A DNA stretch of 56,986 bases from Enterococcus sp. (GTDB lineage: Bacteria > Bacillota > Bacilli > Lactobacillales > Enterococcaceae), in the NCBI RefSeq assembly GCF_022711995.1, contig NZ_JALAHI010000048.1, positions 1 through 56,986 on the forward strand, in the 5' to 3' direction. Shown piece by piece: positions 1-8,891 of this stretch (the stretch's first letter is position 1; every line of letters starts with the position of its first letter). The notes below the pieces were generated by a model. That model ran no database searches. It worked only from the letters and a program-made list of their open reading frames with translations, and had not been told where the DNA came from. A program made the translations under genes and the position numbers.

Positions 1-82
1 AATTTATCTTTATCATTTTTATAGTTTTTTTAAAAAACTGACAGCGATATCTACAAAATTCTAAAATAATTCCGATCCATAC

Positions 83-121
83 AAAAAAGCCCCTTTTTAT
101 CAAATTTGATAAAAAAGGACT
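83..121 (-). terminator. Intrinsic terminator after prfC
   Basis: Read on the minus strand, a long stem (arms at about 88-104 and 105-121, AT-rich with a GC-containing base) is followed by six T residues (83-88). It lies about 85 bases after the prfC stop. Nothing recognisable lies in bases 1-82. Confidence 0.8.
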
Positions 122-205
122 TTCTACAGTCTATTCCAATGTCATTCTACCTACCGTTAAAAACCAAATTAAAATCCCTTATGAAACTTAACCTAGCAAG
201 AATTT

Positions 206-1786
206 TTACATCAAACTCTTCAATTCCACATCCGGATATTTGTCGGCAAACCAACGCATTGCAAATTGATTTTCAAACAAGAACAACGGCTGGTCAAAAC
301 GGTCTTTGGCAAGAATGTTACGGCTTGAGCTCATTTTTTCATCTAAATCTTTCGGGTCGATCCAGCGGGCAATTTTATGTCCCATTGGCGTCATGATCAC
401 TTCTGCATTGTACTCATTCAGCATCCGATATTGGAAGACTTCAAACTGCAATTGACCAACCGCACCGATAATATATTCGTCACTAAGATAGGTTTTATAC
501 AGTTGAATGGCACCTTCTTGTACTAACTGATAGATGCCCTTGTGGAAAGATTTTTGCTTCATGACATTTTTGGCTGTAACTTTCATGAAAAGCTCTGGTG
601 TAAATGAAGGTAATTCTTCATAGGCAACTTTTAACTTTCCTTCATATAAGGTATCACCAATCTGATAATTTCCCGTATCATAAACCCCAATAATATCCCC
701 GGCAACAGCTTGCTCGATATTTTCTCGCGTATCCGCCATGAATTGAGTGACATTACTTAATTTCATTTTTTTACCTGTCCGCTCAAGGGTCACATCCATT
801 CCCCGTTCAAATGTTCCGGAACAGATGCGGACAAAGGCAATGCGGTCTCGGTGTGCGGGGTTCATATTGGCTTGGATCTTGAAGACGAAGCCAGATAGCT
901 CTTGTTCGTAAGGACTGATTTCGTCACCAGCCATCGTTTTATGTCCATAAGGTGCTGGCGCATATTGTAAAAAAGTTTCCAAGAAAGTTTGCACACCAAA
1001 GTTAGTTAATGCAGAGCCAAAGAAGACAGGCGTTTGATCCCCGCGAGCGATTTTCTCTTCGTCAAAGGCATCTCCAGCTTCTTGCAGTAACTCCACTTCT
1101 TCTAACACTTGTTGGTAGACACCGTTTTGATTTAGGGGATGATCTTGAGGAATCTCGCCATTTTGATCAAAAGGAATCAACCGTTCGCCACCATGTGATT
1201 CTGGGCGGTAAATTTCAACTCGTTGGTTATGAATGTCATAGAGACCTTCAAGTCCTTTTCCCATTCCGATTGGCCAATTCATCGGGTAGGACTCGATTTG
1301 AAGCAACTCTTCCAACTCTTCTAAAAGTTCTAAAGGTTCACGACCATCACGGTCTAATTTATTGATAAAGGTAAAAATTGGGATTCCCCGTTTTTTCACG
1401 ACTTGGAAAAGCTTTTTCGTTTGTGCTTCGATCCCTTTGGCGCTGTCAATAACCATCACGGCACTATCGACCGCCATCAATGTCCGATATGTATCTTCAG
1501 AGAAATCCTCATGTCCAGGCGTATCCAAGATGTTCACACGTTTTCCTTGATAATCAAATTGCATCACCGAACTAGTGACAGAAATTCCCCGTTGCTTTTC
1601 GATTTCCATCCAGTCTGATTTGGCAAAATTACCGGTTTTCTTTCCTTTAACAGTCCCTGCTTGACGAATGGCGCCACCGAACAAGAGTAATTGCTCCGTG
1701 ATCGTTGTTTTCCCAGCATCCGGGTGAGAAATAATCGCAAAGGTGCGACGACTTTCAACTTGTTGTTTTAAATTTGGATTCTCCAT
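206..1786 (-). CDS. prfC: Peptide chain release factor 3 (RF3)
   Basis: This 526-residue translational GTPase recycles release factors RF1 and RF2 from the ribosome after peptide release. The N-terminal G domain shows SHPDAGKTT (G1), DTPGHEDF (G3) and NKLDRDG (G4), followed by the EF-G-like domains. Length is normal for bacterial RF3. The start at 1786 has a GGAG sequence about 12 bases upstream, which is a little far, but [19 protein letters not shown] is a normal RF3 beginning. It stands alone on the minus strand between its own terminator and the ABC importer operon, with its own extended -10 promoter. Confidence 0.96.
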   Translation of the reverse strand: MENPNLKQQVESRRTFAIISHPDAGKTTITEQLLLFGGAIRQAGTVKGKKTGNFAKSDWMEIEKQRGISVTSSVMQFDYQGKRVNILDTPGHEDFSEDTYRTLMAVDSAVMVIDSAKGIEAQTKKLFQVVKKRGIPIFTFINKLDRDGREPLELLEELEELLQIESYPMNWPIGMGKGLEGLYDIHNQRVEIYRPESHGGERLIPFDQNGEIPQDHPLNQNGVYQQVLEEVELLQEAGDAFDEEKIARGDQTPVFFGSALTNFGVQTFLETFLQYAPAPYGHKTMAGDEISPYEQELSGFVFKIQANMNPAHRDRIAFVRICSGTFERGMDVTLERTGKKMKLSNVTQFMADTRENIEQAVAGDIIGVYDTGNYQIGDTLYEGKLKVAYEELPSFTPELFMKVTAKNVMKQKSFHKGIYQLVQEGAIQLYKTYLSDEYIIGAVGQLQFEVFQYRMLNEYNAEVIMTPMGHKIARWIDPKDLDEKMSSSRNILAKDRFDQPLFLFENQFAMRWFADKYPDVELKSLM

Positions 1787-1856
1787 GTTATGTAGTTACT
1801 CCATTCCTTGAAATTAGAACTCTTTGGATAGCTACCAAAGAATTTCTGACCAAATC

Positions 1857-1865
1857 AGTATATCA
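1857..1865 (-). promoter_or_regulatory. Probable prfC promoter (extended -10)
   Basis: On the minus strand TGATATACT gives an extended -10 (TATACT at 1857-1862). There is no good -35. The predicted leader holds a small hairpin at 1821-1839 (CTTTGG/CCAAAG arms). Inferred from sequence only. Confidence 0.45.
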
Positions 1866-1904
1866 TGTATCAAGAGCGGAAAAAAGAAAAATTGCAGACA
1901 AATA

Positions 1905-1989
1905 CTCTCTAGCCTTCAGATTCAAAGGAAAGACTAGAGAGCAAACTAAGTGAAAACTCGAGTCTTTGTTGCTTCAAACGCAACAAAAG
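1905..1989 (-). terminator. Two stem-loops after the NlpA-type lipoprotein gene
   Basis: Reading on the minus strand from the lipoprotein stop, a first hairpin (1965-1972 with 1980-1987, TTTGTTGC/GCAACAAA) is followed by a second with arms CTCTCTAG/CTAGAGAG (1905-1912, 1934-1941). Neither has a strong T run, so termination is likely but may be leaky toward prfC. Confidence 0.5.
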
Positions 1990-2005
1990 TGATTGAAACA
2001 ACAAA

Positions 2006-2812
2006 CTAGAAAGCCGGAAGCAATGTGTCGCTGTGCTCATTTTCCAAAAATTCTTTGACTTTATCGCTGGTCATCGCTTTGCGGAGGACTTTGATTTTTT
2101 CTGAGTCTTGGTTGTCTTTGCGAGCAACCAAAGAAATTGCAAATCGGTCATCAATCGTTTTTTCTAAAAACAAGGCATCGTCAGGCTTTAGACCAATTTT
2201 GGCGATGTAGGTTGGATAATTGTAGACAAGGGAAACATTGGGTTCATTGTAGGCTTCTGCAAGATTTAATAGATCCACAGACAGCCATTCAAAATTTTTA
2301 GGATTGGCTGTGATGTCTTTGATCGTTCCATTGACCCCTACGCCATCTTTTAATTCGATTAAACCTTGTTCAGCTAGAATGGCTAGTGCTCGTCCTTCAT
2401 TGGAAACATCGTTTGGCAAAGCGACTTTGGTTCCATCAGGGATATCTTCAATTTTTTTGTACTCTTTTGAATAAAAACCAACTTTTGCATTATAAATTTT
2501 GTCCAGTGCCACTAGATTCGCTGATTTTTCTTCGTTATACCGCTGCATATAAGGCTCATGCTGTGCGAAGTTTGCGTCGACTTCTTTATTATTCAACAGC
2601 TCGTTGTATTGAATATTATCATTCACTTGGACCAATTCAATTTTCCAGCCATCTTCTACCGCATCGGCTGCTACTTTGACAACATCTGTCATCGGTGTCG
2701 TTTGAGAAGCGACTTTGATCACTTTATCCTCCGATTGCGACTGATTGCTCGTTCCACAAGCCCCAAGAAGTGTTGCTGCTAGTACAAATCCAAGAAATAT
2801 TCCTTTTTTCAT
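2006..2812 (-). CDS. NlpA/MetQ-family substrate-binding lipoprotein of an ABC importer
   Basis: This is a 268-residue extracytoplasmic binding protein. The signal peptide ends in the lipobox LLGAC with the lipidated cysteine at residue 19. The mature part is NlpA/MetQ-like (the VASQTTPMTDVV start, then FAQHEPYMQRYN and VSLVYNYPTYI). The family mainly contains methionine-binding proteins, but other substrates occur. It is the last gene of an operon lplA, ATPase, permease, binding protein, nine bases after the permease gene. The first gene is lipoate ligase and no methionine riboswitch or T-box is seen, so I leave the substrate open. Start at 2812 has an AGGAG ribosome site. Confidence 0.88.
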   Translation of the reverse strand: MKKGIFLGFVLAATLLGACGTSNQSQSEDKVIKVASQTTPMTDVVKVAADAVEDGWKIELVQVNDNIQYNELLNNKEVDANFAQHEPYMQRYNEEKSANLVALDKIYNAKVGFYSKEYKKIEDIPDGTKVALPNDVSNEGRALAILAEQGLIELKDGVGVNGTIKDITANPKNFEWLSVDLLNLAEAYNEPNVSLVYNYPTYIAKIGLKPDDALFLEKTIDDRFAISLVARKDNQDSEKIKVLRKAMTSDKVKEFLENEHSDTLLPAF

Positions 2813-2820
2813 TCTTACTC

Positions 2821-3489
2821 CTACTTTCTTTTATCCATTTTTTTTGCTAACTTATTCCCTAATAATTGAAGGATAAAAACAGCTATGATCATCAGTATAA
2901 TAGCAAAATACATGACACCATATTCATAGCGTTGATACCCATAACGAATGGCAAAATCACCGATTCCTCCTCCACCTACAATTCCCATAACAGTTGAATA
3001 GGAAACCATGCTGATAATCGTCGTAGTCAAAGACAAGATCAAACCGCTTCGTGCTTCCACCAGTAAAAATTCTTTAACATATTGATACGTCGAGACGCCT
3101 AATGAGCGTGCCAATAATCCGACATCTTCAGGAACATCCAGCAGTACCTGTTCAACTAATCGTGCGTAAACCACAATTGCCACGATGCTTAGTGGAATGC
3201 TGGCGGGGATTGGGCCAAAAGAACTGCCTAATAGAAACCGAGTGACGGGAATCATGGCGACGACAAATAATAAGTATGGAAATGATCGGACGATTGTAAT
3301 CAATAAATTTAGCACTTGGTACAAAAAGGTGTTTCTGCCACCACTTTCGCGACTAATAAACAAAAGGATGCCTACTGGAAGGCCAATCAAAATAGCAGCA
3401 GAAATGGAAATACCCATCATAATCAAGGTTTCTTTCAAGGCCTGTACTAATTCCGGCGAATAGTACAAAATGCTTTCACTTAGAGTCAT
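2821..3489 (-). CDS. MetI-like ABC importer permease
   Basis: This 222-residue membrane protein has about five hydrophobic segments and the MetI-type inner-membrane fold. The cytoplasmic coupling region EDVGLLARSLGVSTYQYVKEF, about residues 140-160, contacts the ATPase. It forms the channel of the importer with the neighbouring ATPase and lipoprotein. The start at 3489 lies inside the 3' end of the ATPase gene (14-base overlap) with a GAGGAG site 8 bases upstream, which suggests coupled translation. Family assignment is firm; methionine as substrate is not shown. Confidence 0.88.
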   Translation of the reverse strand: MTLSESILYYSPELVQALKETLIMMGISISAAILIGLPVGILLFISRESGGRNTFLYQVLNLLITIVRSFPYLLFVVAMIPVTRFLLGSSFGPIPASIPLSIVAIVVYARLVEQVLLDVPEDVGLLARSLGVSTYQYVKEFLLVEARSGLILSLTTTIISMVSYSTVMGIVGGGGIGDFAIRYGYQRYEYGVMYFAIILMIIAVFILQLLGNKLAKKMDKRK

Positions 3490-4198
3490 GATTCAAGCTC
3501 CTCTTCACGCGAGCTACATAATCTAGCGTTTCTTTTTGCATAAGATGAGGCGTATTAGGCAATTCTGCTACGATTTTCCCTTGCTCCATCACATAGACGC
3601 GCTCACAAATTTGGCGTACTGCTGATAATTCATGGCTAACAAATACGATGGCCGGATGGAATGTGCTATGAATTTTTTGCAACAATGCTAAAACATCGCC
3701 TTTTGTGTCTTCATCCAATGCACTTGTGGGTTCGTCACACAAAAGAATTTTTGGTTCTTTGACCAATGCTCGTGCAATGGCGACTCGTTGTTTCTCTCCT
3801 CCGCTTAGGGAAGCAGGATACATGGAGCCCTTGTCAGACATACCGACAAAATCTAAAAAGTCCATCACCGGTTGCTGCGATTTTCCGGCTAATTTTAACG
3901 GTAGACAAACATTTTCATACACCGTCAAATTATGGAGTAGATTAAATTGTTGGAAAATCATCGCAATATCCTGCTGAACTTTTCGCTTCATTTTCTTGGT
4001 CAATCCCCCGGTACTGACGCCATCAATCACAATTTCGCCTGCAGAAGGTGATTCAATCAGATTAAGCAGGCGCAGTAAGGTAGATTTACCAGAACCGCTT
4101 TTACCAACGATACCAACGATTTCGTTTTGAATGGTTAGTGATACCTGATCAAGGACGGTGGCTTGATAAACTTGCGAAACTTGTTTTACTTCAATCAT
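3476..4198 (-). CDS. MetN-like ABC importer ATPase lacking the C-terminal NIL domain
   Basis: This 240-residue ABC ATPase has Walker A GKSGSGKST, signature LSGGEKQRVAIARAL and Walker B ILLCDEPTSALDE. True MetN proteins are usually about 340 residues because of a C-terminal ACT-like (NIL) domain that senses methionine. Here the chain ends soon after the D-loop and H-loop (FVSHE) region, so that domain is absent. The ATG at 4198 was chosen over an in-frame GTG at 4207 because GAGG sits 8 bases before it. It follows lplA by 31 bases and overlaps the permease gene. Confidence 0.88.
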   Translation of the reverse strand: MIEVKQVSQVYQATVLDQVSLTIQNEIVGIVGKSGSGKSTLLRLLNLIESPSAGEIVIDGVSTGGLTKKMKRKVQQDIAMIFQQFNLLHNLTVYENVCLPLKLAGKSQQPVMDFLDFVGMSDKGSMYPASLSGGEKQRVAIARALVKEPKILLCDEPTSALDEDTKGDVLALLQKIHSTFHPAIVFVSHELSAVRQICERVYVMEQGKIVAELPNTPHLMQKETLDYVARVKRSLNHDSK

Positions 4199-4229
4199 GT
4201 ACGTCACCTCACTTTCCTAGAATGTTGAT

Positions 4230-5243
4230 TTAATTGAAAAGGAGTGACACAAATTGATCATTTGTCAGTTGATGGATGTATTTATCAACTTTCACACCTT
4301 GTAAATGATGTCGCAATGCTTCATTATAAGGAAGACCAATCAGCTCTTTTTCAAGACCATGGATGTCTTCTTCGCCAAAAAAATCCCCAGTGATTTGTGC
4401 TTCTGTGATTTTACCCTTGGAAACTGAAAAGCGCAGCTCAACGATGCCAACCTTGTCAAAACGTTTGCGCTTTGTCCATTGATAATTAGGGGCTTCACCA
4501 TAAATCCATTGATCGTTAGCATAACGGCTTTGATACAACTGATCGATTGCCCGTTGGTCTTCAGCGGTTAAAACGATTTCTTTTTCATGAATTTCTTCAA
4601 TATTCTCAACATTATATATATGACAGAGCAATTGATCACGAAATTCCATCGTCGACAACTGCTGATATTCCTCAGAAAGATAAGGCTTGATGTTGGTGAC
4701 ACTTTTACGAACGGATTTTGTTGCTTTTGAAGCAATTTTTTCTTGGGGCACGTTCAATACTTTTGTTAAAATACTTAAATCCACATCGAACATCAATGTA
4801 CCGTGGGAATAACTTCGGCCATTTTTCGTATACATGGCATTGCCGGAGAATTTCTTTCCTTCAACAAATAAATCATTTCTCCCTCGAACTTCAACCCCTT
4901 TTGCCCCCATCTTTTGCAATGCTTTTAAAATCGGTTGTGTCGCACCATGGTAATCACCAAAATGAGTCGCATCTTTATCTGTGACAAAACTAAAACTCAA
5001 ATTGCCTAGATCATCATAAACTGCTCCACCTCCGGAAGTTCTGCGGGTTAAAACGATGTCATTTTCTCGTAAATAGTCAAAATTTATTTCTTCATAAGCA
5101 TTTTGATTTCTGCCAATTATAACACATGGTTTTTGTATGTATAACAGTAGGCACGGTTCTGAAATATCTACGTTATTCATTAAATATTCCTCCGTTGCCA
5201 GATTGATACGAATATCCTTATTTTGCATTCGATAAAATCTCAT
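4230..5243 (-). CDS. lplA: Lipoate-protein ligase A
   Basis: This 337-residue cytoplasmic enzyme activates free lipoate with ATP and attaches it to the lysine of lipoyl domains (E2 subunits, GcvH). It shows RRTSGGGAVYDDLGN (about residues 67-81), KKFSGNAMY with the catalytic-region lysine, and GTLMFD. The C-terminal accessory domain of long-form LplA is present. It is the first gene of the operon that continues with an NlpA-type ABC importer, an arrangement that suggests uptake of lipoate or a lipoylated compound feeding the ligase (inference). Start 5243 is preceded by GAGGTGGG. Confidence 0.93.
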   Translation of the reverse strand: MRFYRMQNKDIRINLATEEYLMNNVDISEPCLLLYIQKPCVIIGRNQNAYEEINFDYLRENDIVLTRRTSGGGAVYDDLGNLSFSFVTDKDATHFGDYHGATQPILKALQKMGAKGVEVRGRNDLFVEGKKFSGNAMYTKNGRSYSHGTLMFDVDLSILTKVLNVPQEKIASKATKSVRKSVTNIKPYLSEEYQQLSTMEFRDQLLCHIYNVENIEEIHEKEIVLTAEDQRAIDQLYQSRYANDQWIYGEAPNYQWTKRKRFDKVGIVELRFSVSKGKITEAQITGDFFGEEDIHGLEKELIGLPYNEALRHHLQGVKVDKYIHQLTNDQFVSLLFN

Positions 5244-5393
5244 ATTCCCACCTCATCGTGATTTCTGTTTGACGCATTCTAATCCTCTCGTTAATCATAA
5301 GAAAAAGCAAGAAATATGCTTAAAAACAAAAGTTTTTTTATTCCTCACCATTCTGTATCATTATTTCAAATACTGTGTTACATTATTTCTCCA

Positions 5394-5424
5394 ACAAAAA
5401 AATGCTTGAAGCCAAAGCTTCAAG
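5394..5424 (-). terminator. Intrinsic terminator after the CBS-domain gene
   Basis: A perfect 12-bp stem (AATGCTTGAAGC, CAAA loop) is followed on the minus strand by a T run at 5394-5402. It isolates the lplA operon from the gene upstream. The remaining 5244-5393 is an AT-rich promoter region with no riboswitch or T-box that I can see. Confidence 0.88.
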
Positions 5425-5431
5425 CATTTTA

Positions 5432-6808
5432 TTAGCGACGAGGTTCGTCTTCTTCAAAATCTTTTTTGAAATAGCGTCTTTCTTCTTCAGGTTCAACGGC
5501 AGTTTCTTCAGGATCATGGAAAATAACCCGAATTTTTAATACGCGAGAACCTTCTATTTCTTCTGTGATCAATGTGACATTATCTACTTTAAAGGAGAGT
5601 TTCTCTCCTTCGTCAGGGATTACTCCTAATGCTGTGATTAAATACCCAGCCATCGTATCAACATCACTCATGTGCAAACTCATATCGAAGGCTTCATTGA
5701 AGTCGTCGATCAGCATACGTCCTTGGATGATGTACTCATGTTCAGATACTTGTTCATACAATTCTTCTACTTCATCCGACTCATCATCAATCTCACCAAC
5801 GATTTCTTCTAAGAGGTCTTCCAACGTAACCAGACCAACGACACCGCCGTATTCGTCTAATAGAATAGCCATCTGGTTTTGTGTCTTTTTCAATTCATAG
5901 AGTAAGTCGTCAATAAAAACAGTTTCAGGTACAAATAATGGTTCTTGTAGGATTTGTTTGATATCTAATGTTTCAAATCCATTTTTATAGGCAAATTTCA
6001 GCAGGGTTTTGGTATGCAAAACACCTACGACTTTGTCCTTGTCCTCATTATATACTGGGATTCGAGAATAGTTTTCCGCTAAAATTTCAGTCAAAATTTC
6101 ATCTACTGAATCATTGATATCGACCATAAATGCAGCAGTTCGCGGCACCATTACTTCACGAGCCACTTTAGTGTCTAAAGAAAAGATTCCTTGTAGCATT
6201 TCCAATTCATCTTCTTCAAAAACACCTTCTGTTTCTAACATATACCGCATTTCATCCCGGGTCATTTTCGTATCTTCATCATCAAAATCCATTGGTGTGA
6301 TGCGAGCTAACAAACTGGTTGAAGCAGAAAGCAGCCACACAAAGGGTTTCGCGATCGTACCGATTACACGGATGACACTTGAAGTGAATTGAGCCACTTC
6401 TTCGGATTTGTTCATCGCAATTCGTTTTGGATACAATTCTCCAAATACGATCGAAACATAGGTCAAAATCGCCAATACGATGATGTTCGCCAAGCTTTTC
6501 GCTGCAGCTCCACCACCTAAGACTGGGGCTAATTCTGATGAAAGTGTATCTGCCAGTGAGGCCCCTGATAAGATGTTGACCAATGTAATCCCAACTTGGA
6601 TCGTTGACAAGAAGTTGGTGGGATTGTCAATGATTTTTAATAATTTTTGTGATTTGACATTGCCTTCCTCAGCCTTTTGTTCGACACGGTTCTTATTAAC
6701 TGAAACAACCGCGATTTCTGAAGCAGCCAAGAAAGCATTGATCAATGTCAAAACGATCAATAGTAAAATTTGCGCTAGTAGCGACTGACTCTCGGGGTCA
6801 GCATTCAT
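5432..6808 (-). CDS. HlyC/CorC (TlyC) family membrane protein with CBS domains
   Basis: This 458-residue protein has the family's standard order. An N-terminal DUF21/CNNM-like membrane domain with about four hydrophobic segments spans roughly residues 8-190. A CBS pair follows (about 205-330, with [12 protein letters not shown] and [23 protein letters not shown]). A C-terminal CorC_HlyC domain and an acidic, charged tail complete it. Relatives such as MpfA and CorC are linked to magnesium tolerance; the old hemolysin label is not supported by anything here. Start 6808 has AAGGAGA upstream, and terminators flank the gene, so it is monocistronic. Confidence 0.9.
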   Translation of the reverse strand: MNADPESQSLLAQILLLIVLTLINAFLAASEIAVVSVNKNRVEQKAEEGNVKSQKLLKIIDNPTNFLSTIQVGITLVNILSGASLADTLSSELAPVLGGGAAAKSLANIIVLAILTYVSIVFGELYPKRIAMNKSEEVAQFTSSVIRVIGTIAKPFVWLLSASTSLLARITPMDFDDEDTKMTRDEMRYMLETEGVFEEDELEMLQGIFSLDTKVAREVMVPRTAAFMVDINDSVDEILTEILAENYSRIPVYNEDKDKVVGVLHTKTLLKFAYKNGFETLDIKQILQEPLFVPETVFIDDLLYELKKTQNQMAILLDEYGGVVGLVTLEDLLEEIVGEIDDESDEVEELYEQVSEHEYIIQGRMLIDDFNEAFDMSLHMSDVDTMAGYLITALGVIPDEGEKLSFKVDNVTLITEEIEGSRVLKIRVIFHDPEETAVEPEEERRYFKKDFEEDEPRR

Positions 6809-6838
6809 AATAGCATTCTCTCCTTATTTTTTCATTTT

Positions 6839-6866
6839 CTAAAAAAAATCGTGGGTTAGACCCACG
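6839..6866 (-). terminator. Intrinsic terminator after the AI-2E family gene
   Basis: The stem TCGTGGGT/ACCCACGA (6848-6855, 6859-6866) with a three-base loop is followed on the minus strand by at least seven T residues. It lies about 45 bases after the stop of the upstream gene. Confidence 0.9.
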
Positions 6867-6909
6867 ATAAAATCGTATCATAAAGCTTTTTTCTTTGCAA
6901 TAAAAACCA

Positions 6910-8034
6910 TCAGTTATCCATCTCAATCAATTTCTCTTGATTTTTCTTACTTTTATCGTCGCGAATCAAATGAACGATAAAAATCACGATGGTACGACAA
7001 ATGGCATAGAAAGGTACGCCTAAGAAGATTCCTAACAGTCCGGCGATATTTCCTGCGACTAACAACACTAAAATGATGGTTAGCGGATGAATCGCCAGCG
7101 ACTTGCCGATTACATTCGGGTAGATCACGTTTCCATCCAATTGTTGAACAACTAGGACAACCACACAGCAGAGCAATGCGCGAAACGGATCATCAAAGAT
7201 CGTGACTAATACTGCCGGAACCAACCCTAAATATGGTCCTAAGTAAGGAATCAAGTTAGTGATCCCTGCAATGACACCAAATAAAAAGGCGTAATTAACA
7301 CCTACCAACCAATAGCCGATAAAGGTAAAGGTGGCAACAAAAATACATTCAATCGCTTGTCCACTAATGTAATTAGACAATGTTTTATTCAAGTCACCCA
7401 GTAACTCGATGATTTGTTTTCGTCTTTTTTCAGGCAAAACCGACTGAATATTTGGCACAAGTTTCTCGCCATCTTTCAACATATAAAATAAGATGAATGG
7501 TACTGTAATAATGATCATCGTTGCAGAAGCAATCGTTCCTACGATGGATCCTAGGCTTGTAGATAGACCGCTCAAAAATTGCTGCAGCAATGATCCATAG
7601 GATAAATTAAGGTTTTCAAGCTGTTGCGCAAAGTCGATCTGTTTAAACATCGGATCATCTGCTAATTTAGAAATCCAGATTTCCATGTTTTTTGCAAAAG
7701 TAGGAATATTTTCTGCAAGTTGTGAAATTTGGTTAATCAGATTTGGAATCACACTCACGATTGTCAGGACTATAGCTGCTACCAATAAGAGCAAAACTAA
7801 AATCACTGCATAAATTCTTTTGATCTTGGTCGTTTTCATCAGAAAGACGACGATTGGATTTAGTAGATAATACAAAAATCCGGCAATCAAGACTGGCGCA
7901 AATAATGTTGAAAAAAATGTTCCTACCGGTGCAAATAAGAAATTGATCTTGCTTAGGACTAAAACCAGTGTTGCAAGAACTAAAATTTCTAAAGACCAGA
8001 AGAAAAGTTTTGATTGTTTGAATTTGTCGAACAA
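6910..8034 (-). CDS. AI-2E family transporter (PerM/YtvI-like membrane protein)
   Basis: This protein of about 374 residues has roughly eight hydrophobic segments and the AI-2E/PerM family layout, including the conserved region GVIAGITNLIPYLGPYLGLVPA and a soluble stretch around residues 115-170. The family exports small molecules or acts in Na+/H+ exchange, and the substrate here is unknown. The open frame extends to a TTG at 8076, but AAGGAGGG lies 7 bases before a TTG at 8032-8034, and a TATAAT at 8057-8062 would start transcription downstream of 8076. I therefore place the start at 8034. Confidence 0.87.
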   Translation of the reverse strand: MFDKFKQSKLFFWSLEILVLATLVLVLSKINFLFAPVGTFFSTLFAPVLIAGFLYYLLNPIVVFLMKTTKIKRIYAVILVLLLLVAAIVLTIVSVIPNLINQISQLAENIPTFAKNMEIWISKLADDPMFKQIDFAQQLENLNLSYGSLLQQFLSGLSTSLGSIVGTIASATMIIITVPFILFYMLKDGEKLVPNIQSVLPEKRRKQIIELLGDLNKTLSNYISGQAIECIFVATFTFIGYWLVGVNYAFLFGVIAGITNLIPYLGPYLGLVPAVLVTIFDDPFRALLCCVVVLVVQQLDGNVIYPNVIGKSLAIHPLTIILVLLVAGNIAGLLGIFLGVPFYAICRTIVIFIVHLIRDDKSKKNQEKLIEMDN

Positions 8035-8056
8035 ATGATTCCCTCCTTTTTTGACT

Positions 8057-8062
8057 ATTATA
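8057..8062 (-). promoter_or_regulatory. Probable -10 element of the AI-2E family gene
   Basis: TATAAT on the minus strand, 22 bases before the preferred TTG start. No convincing -35 is present, because a terminator-like hairpin (8075-8101) occupies that position. Confidence 0.5.
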
Positions 8063-8074
8063 GTGTATTTCCCC

Positions 8075-8101
8075 AAAAAAAGCTTGCGACTTTAGCCGCA
8101 A
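8075..8101 (-). terminator. Terminator-like hairpin between divergent genes
   Basis: On the minus strand a stem-loop (TTGCG/CGCAA with inner pairs, 8084-8101) is followed by GC and seven T residues (8075-8081). It has the form of an intrinsic terminator, yet no minus-strand gene lies upstream of it. Confidence 0.5.
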
Positions 8102-8125
8102 AAGACATTTTTCTTTTCAGAAAAA

Positions 8126-8134
8126 TGGTATACT
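8126..8134 (+). promoter_or_regulatory. Extended -10 promoter of the acetyltransferase gene
   Basis: TGGTATACT gives an extended -10 (TATACT at 8129-8134), 40 bases before the chosen start. The -35 is poor. Confidence 0.55.
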
Positions 8135-8173
8135 TAAAAAATAATTGAGTAAATGAATGAGGTGGTTGATTTG

Positions 8174-8614
8174 ATGTATGTAGCACAAACCAAAGATACT
8201 TTGAGTGAGATTTATCTTGATTCACTGAAAATCCGTAATGATGTCTTCGTTAAGGAACAAGGCGTGCCCTTGAGTCTTGAGATTGACCAAGACGAAGCGA
8301 ATGCGGTGCATTTTGTTCTCTATAATGAACAAAAAGAAGCAACTGCCACTTTGCGGCTACTGCCGATCGATGGTCAAACATTGAAACTGCAGCGTATGGC
8401 AGTTCCCGCTGCTCACCGTAAAAAGGGATTAGGTCGGATCTTGATTGAAGGAGCTGAAGACTTTGCTCGAAAACAAGGGTATCAAACGATTGTTTTAGGA
8501 GCACAACTTACTGCAAAAGGGTTTTATCTTTCACTGGGCTATCAGCCTGAAGGAGAAGTATTCCTAGATGCAGATATGCCTCATATCAAAATGAGTAAAA
8601 ATTTGCAGGACTAA
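8174..8614 (+). CDS. GNAT family N-acetyltransferase
   Basis: This 146-residue protein has the GNAT fold. The acetyl-CoA pyrophosphate loop is RKKGLGRILIEGAEDFA (about residues 82-98), preceded by the strand LKLQRMAVPAAHR, and the C-terminal segment GFYLSLGYQPEGEVF is typical of the YjcF/ElaA-like group. The acceptor is unknown. An ATG at 8153 is in frame, but GAGGTGG lies 8 bases before the ATG at 8174, so I start there. Confidence 0.88.
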   Translation: MYVAQTKDTLSEIYLDSLKIRNDVFVKEQGVPLSLEIDQDEANAVHFVLYNEQKEATATLRLLPIDGQTLKLQRMAVPAAHRKKGLGRILIEGAEDFARKQGYQTIVLGAQLTAKGFYLSLGYQPEGEVFLDADMPHIKMSKNLQD

Positions 8615-8799
8615 ACAGTGTCACGCAAATCGGGCTGGCAGCAATATCCCCTCGATCCATCCAGTCCAAGTTACGGGGAAATGCACCAGTAAGCTATCAA
8701 CGGGTTTCAATAGAAAAGCCCCTGTTGGAGTTTTTCCCAAAAAAAAGTGCCGTCATAACCAAAAGATTTTTTTCAAAAGGTCTATTCAAAGACCTTTAA
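8614..8799 (+). pseudogene. Possible 3' scrap of an IS3-family transposase
   Basis: An open frame of about 60 codons, not in frame with the acetyltransferase and without its own start, contains SIQSKLRGNAPVSYQ. This resembles the conserved end of IS3-family OrfB proteins (RIQxKLxGxxPVxYR, usually after YYN). The DNA just before it (8631-8660) could be a mutated tyrosine-asparagine stretch. It would be a short relic of an insertion; no terminal repeat pair was found. The similarity is from memory, not from a search. Confidence 0.35.
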
Positions 8800-8822
8800 T
8801 TGATTGGAAGATACGAATAAGT

Positions 8823-8858
8823 TAAAAAAAGACTCGACTTTAAAAGTCGAGTCTTTTG
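8823..8858. terminator. Bidirectional terminator
   Basis: A near-perfect stem AAAGACTCGACTT with its complement (8827-8857) has an A run before it and a T run after it, so it can end both the plus-strand acetyltransferase transcript and the minus-strand DUF402 transcript. A smaller hairpin lies just upstream at 8775-8797. Confidence 0.85.
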
Positions 8859-8891
8859 CACAATGAAGTGATCCTTTACGACTACTCCTTG

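Noticed and set aside
2006-4198. Naming the importer metNIQ
   Set aside because: Family membership is clear, but the short ATPase, the lplA leader gene and absence of a methionine riboswitch make the methionine label unsafe.
5432-6808. Hemolysin function for the CBS-domain protein
   Set aside because: The old hemolysin label comes from a distant family member; the domains point to a membrane ion-related role.
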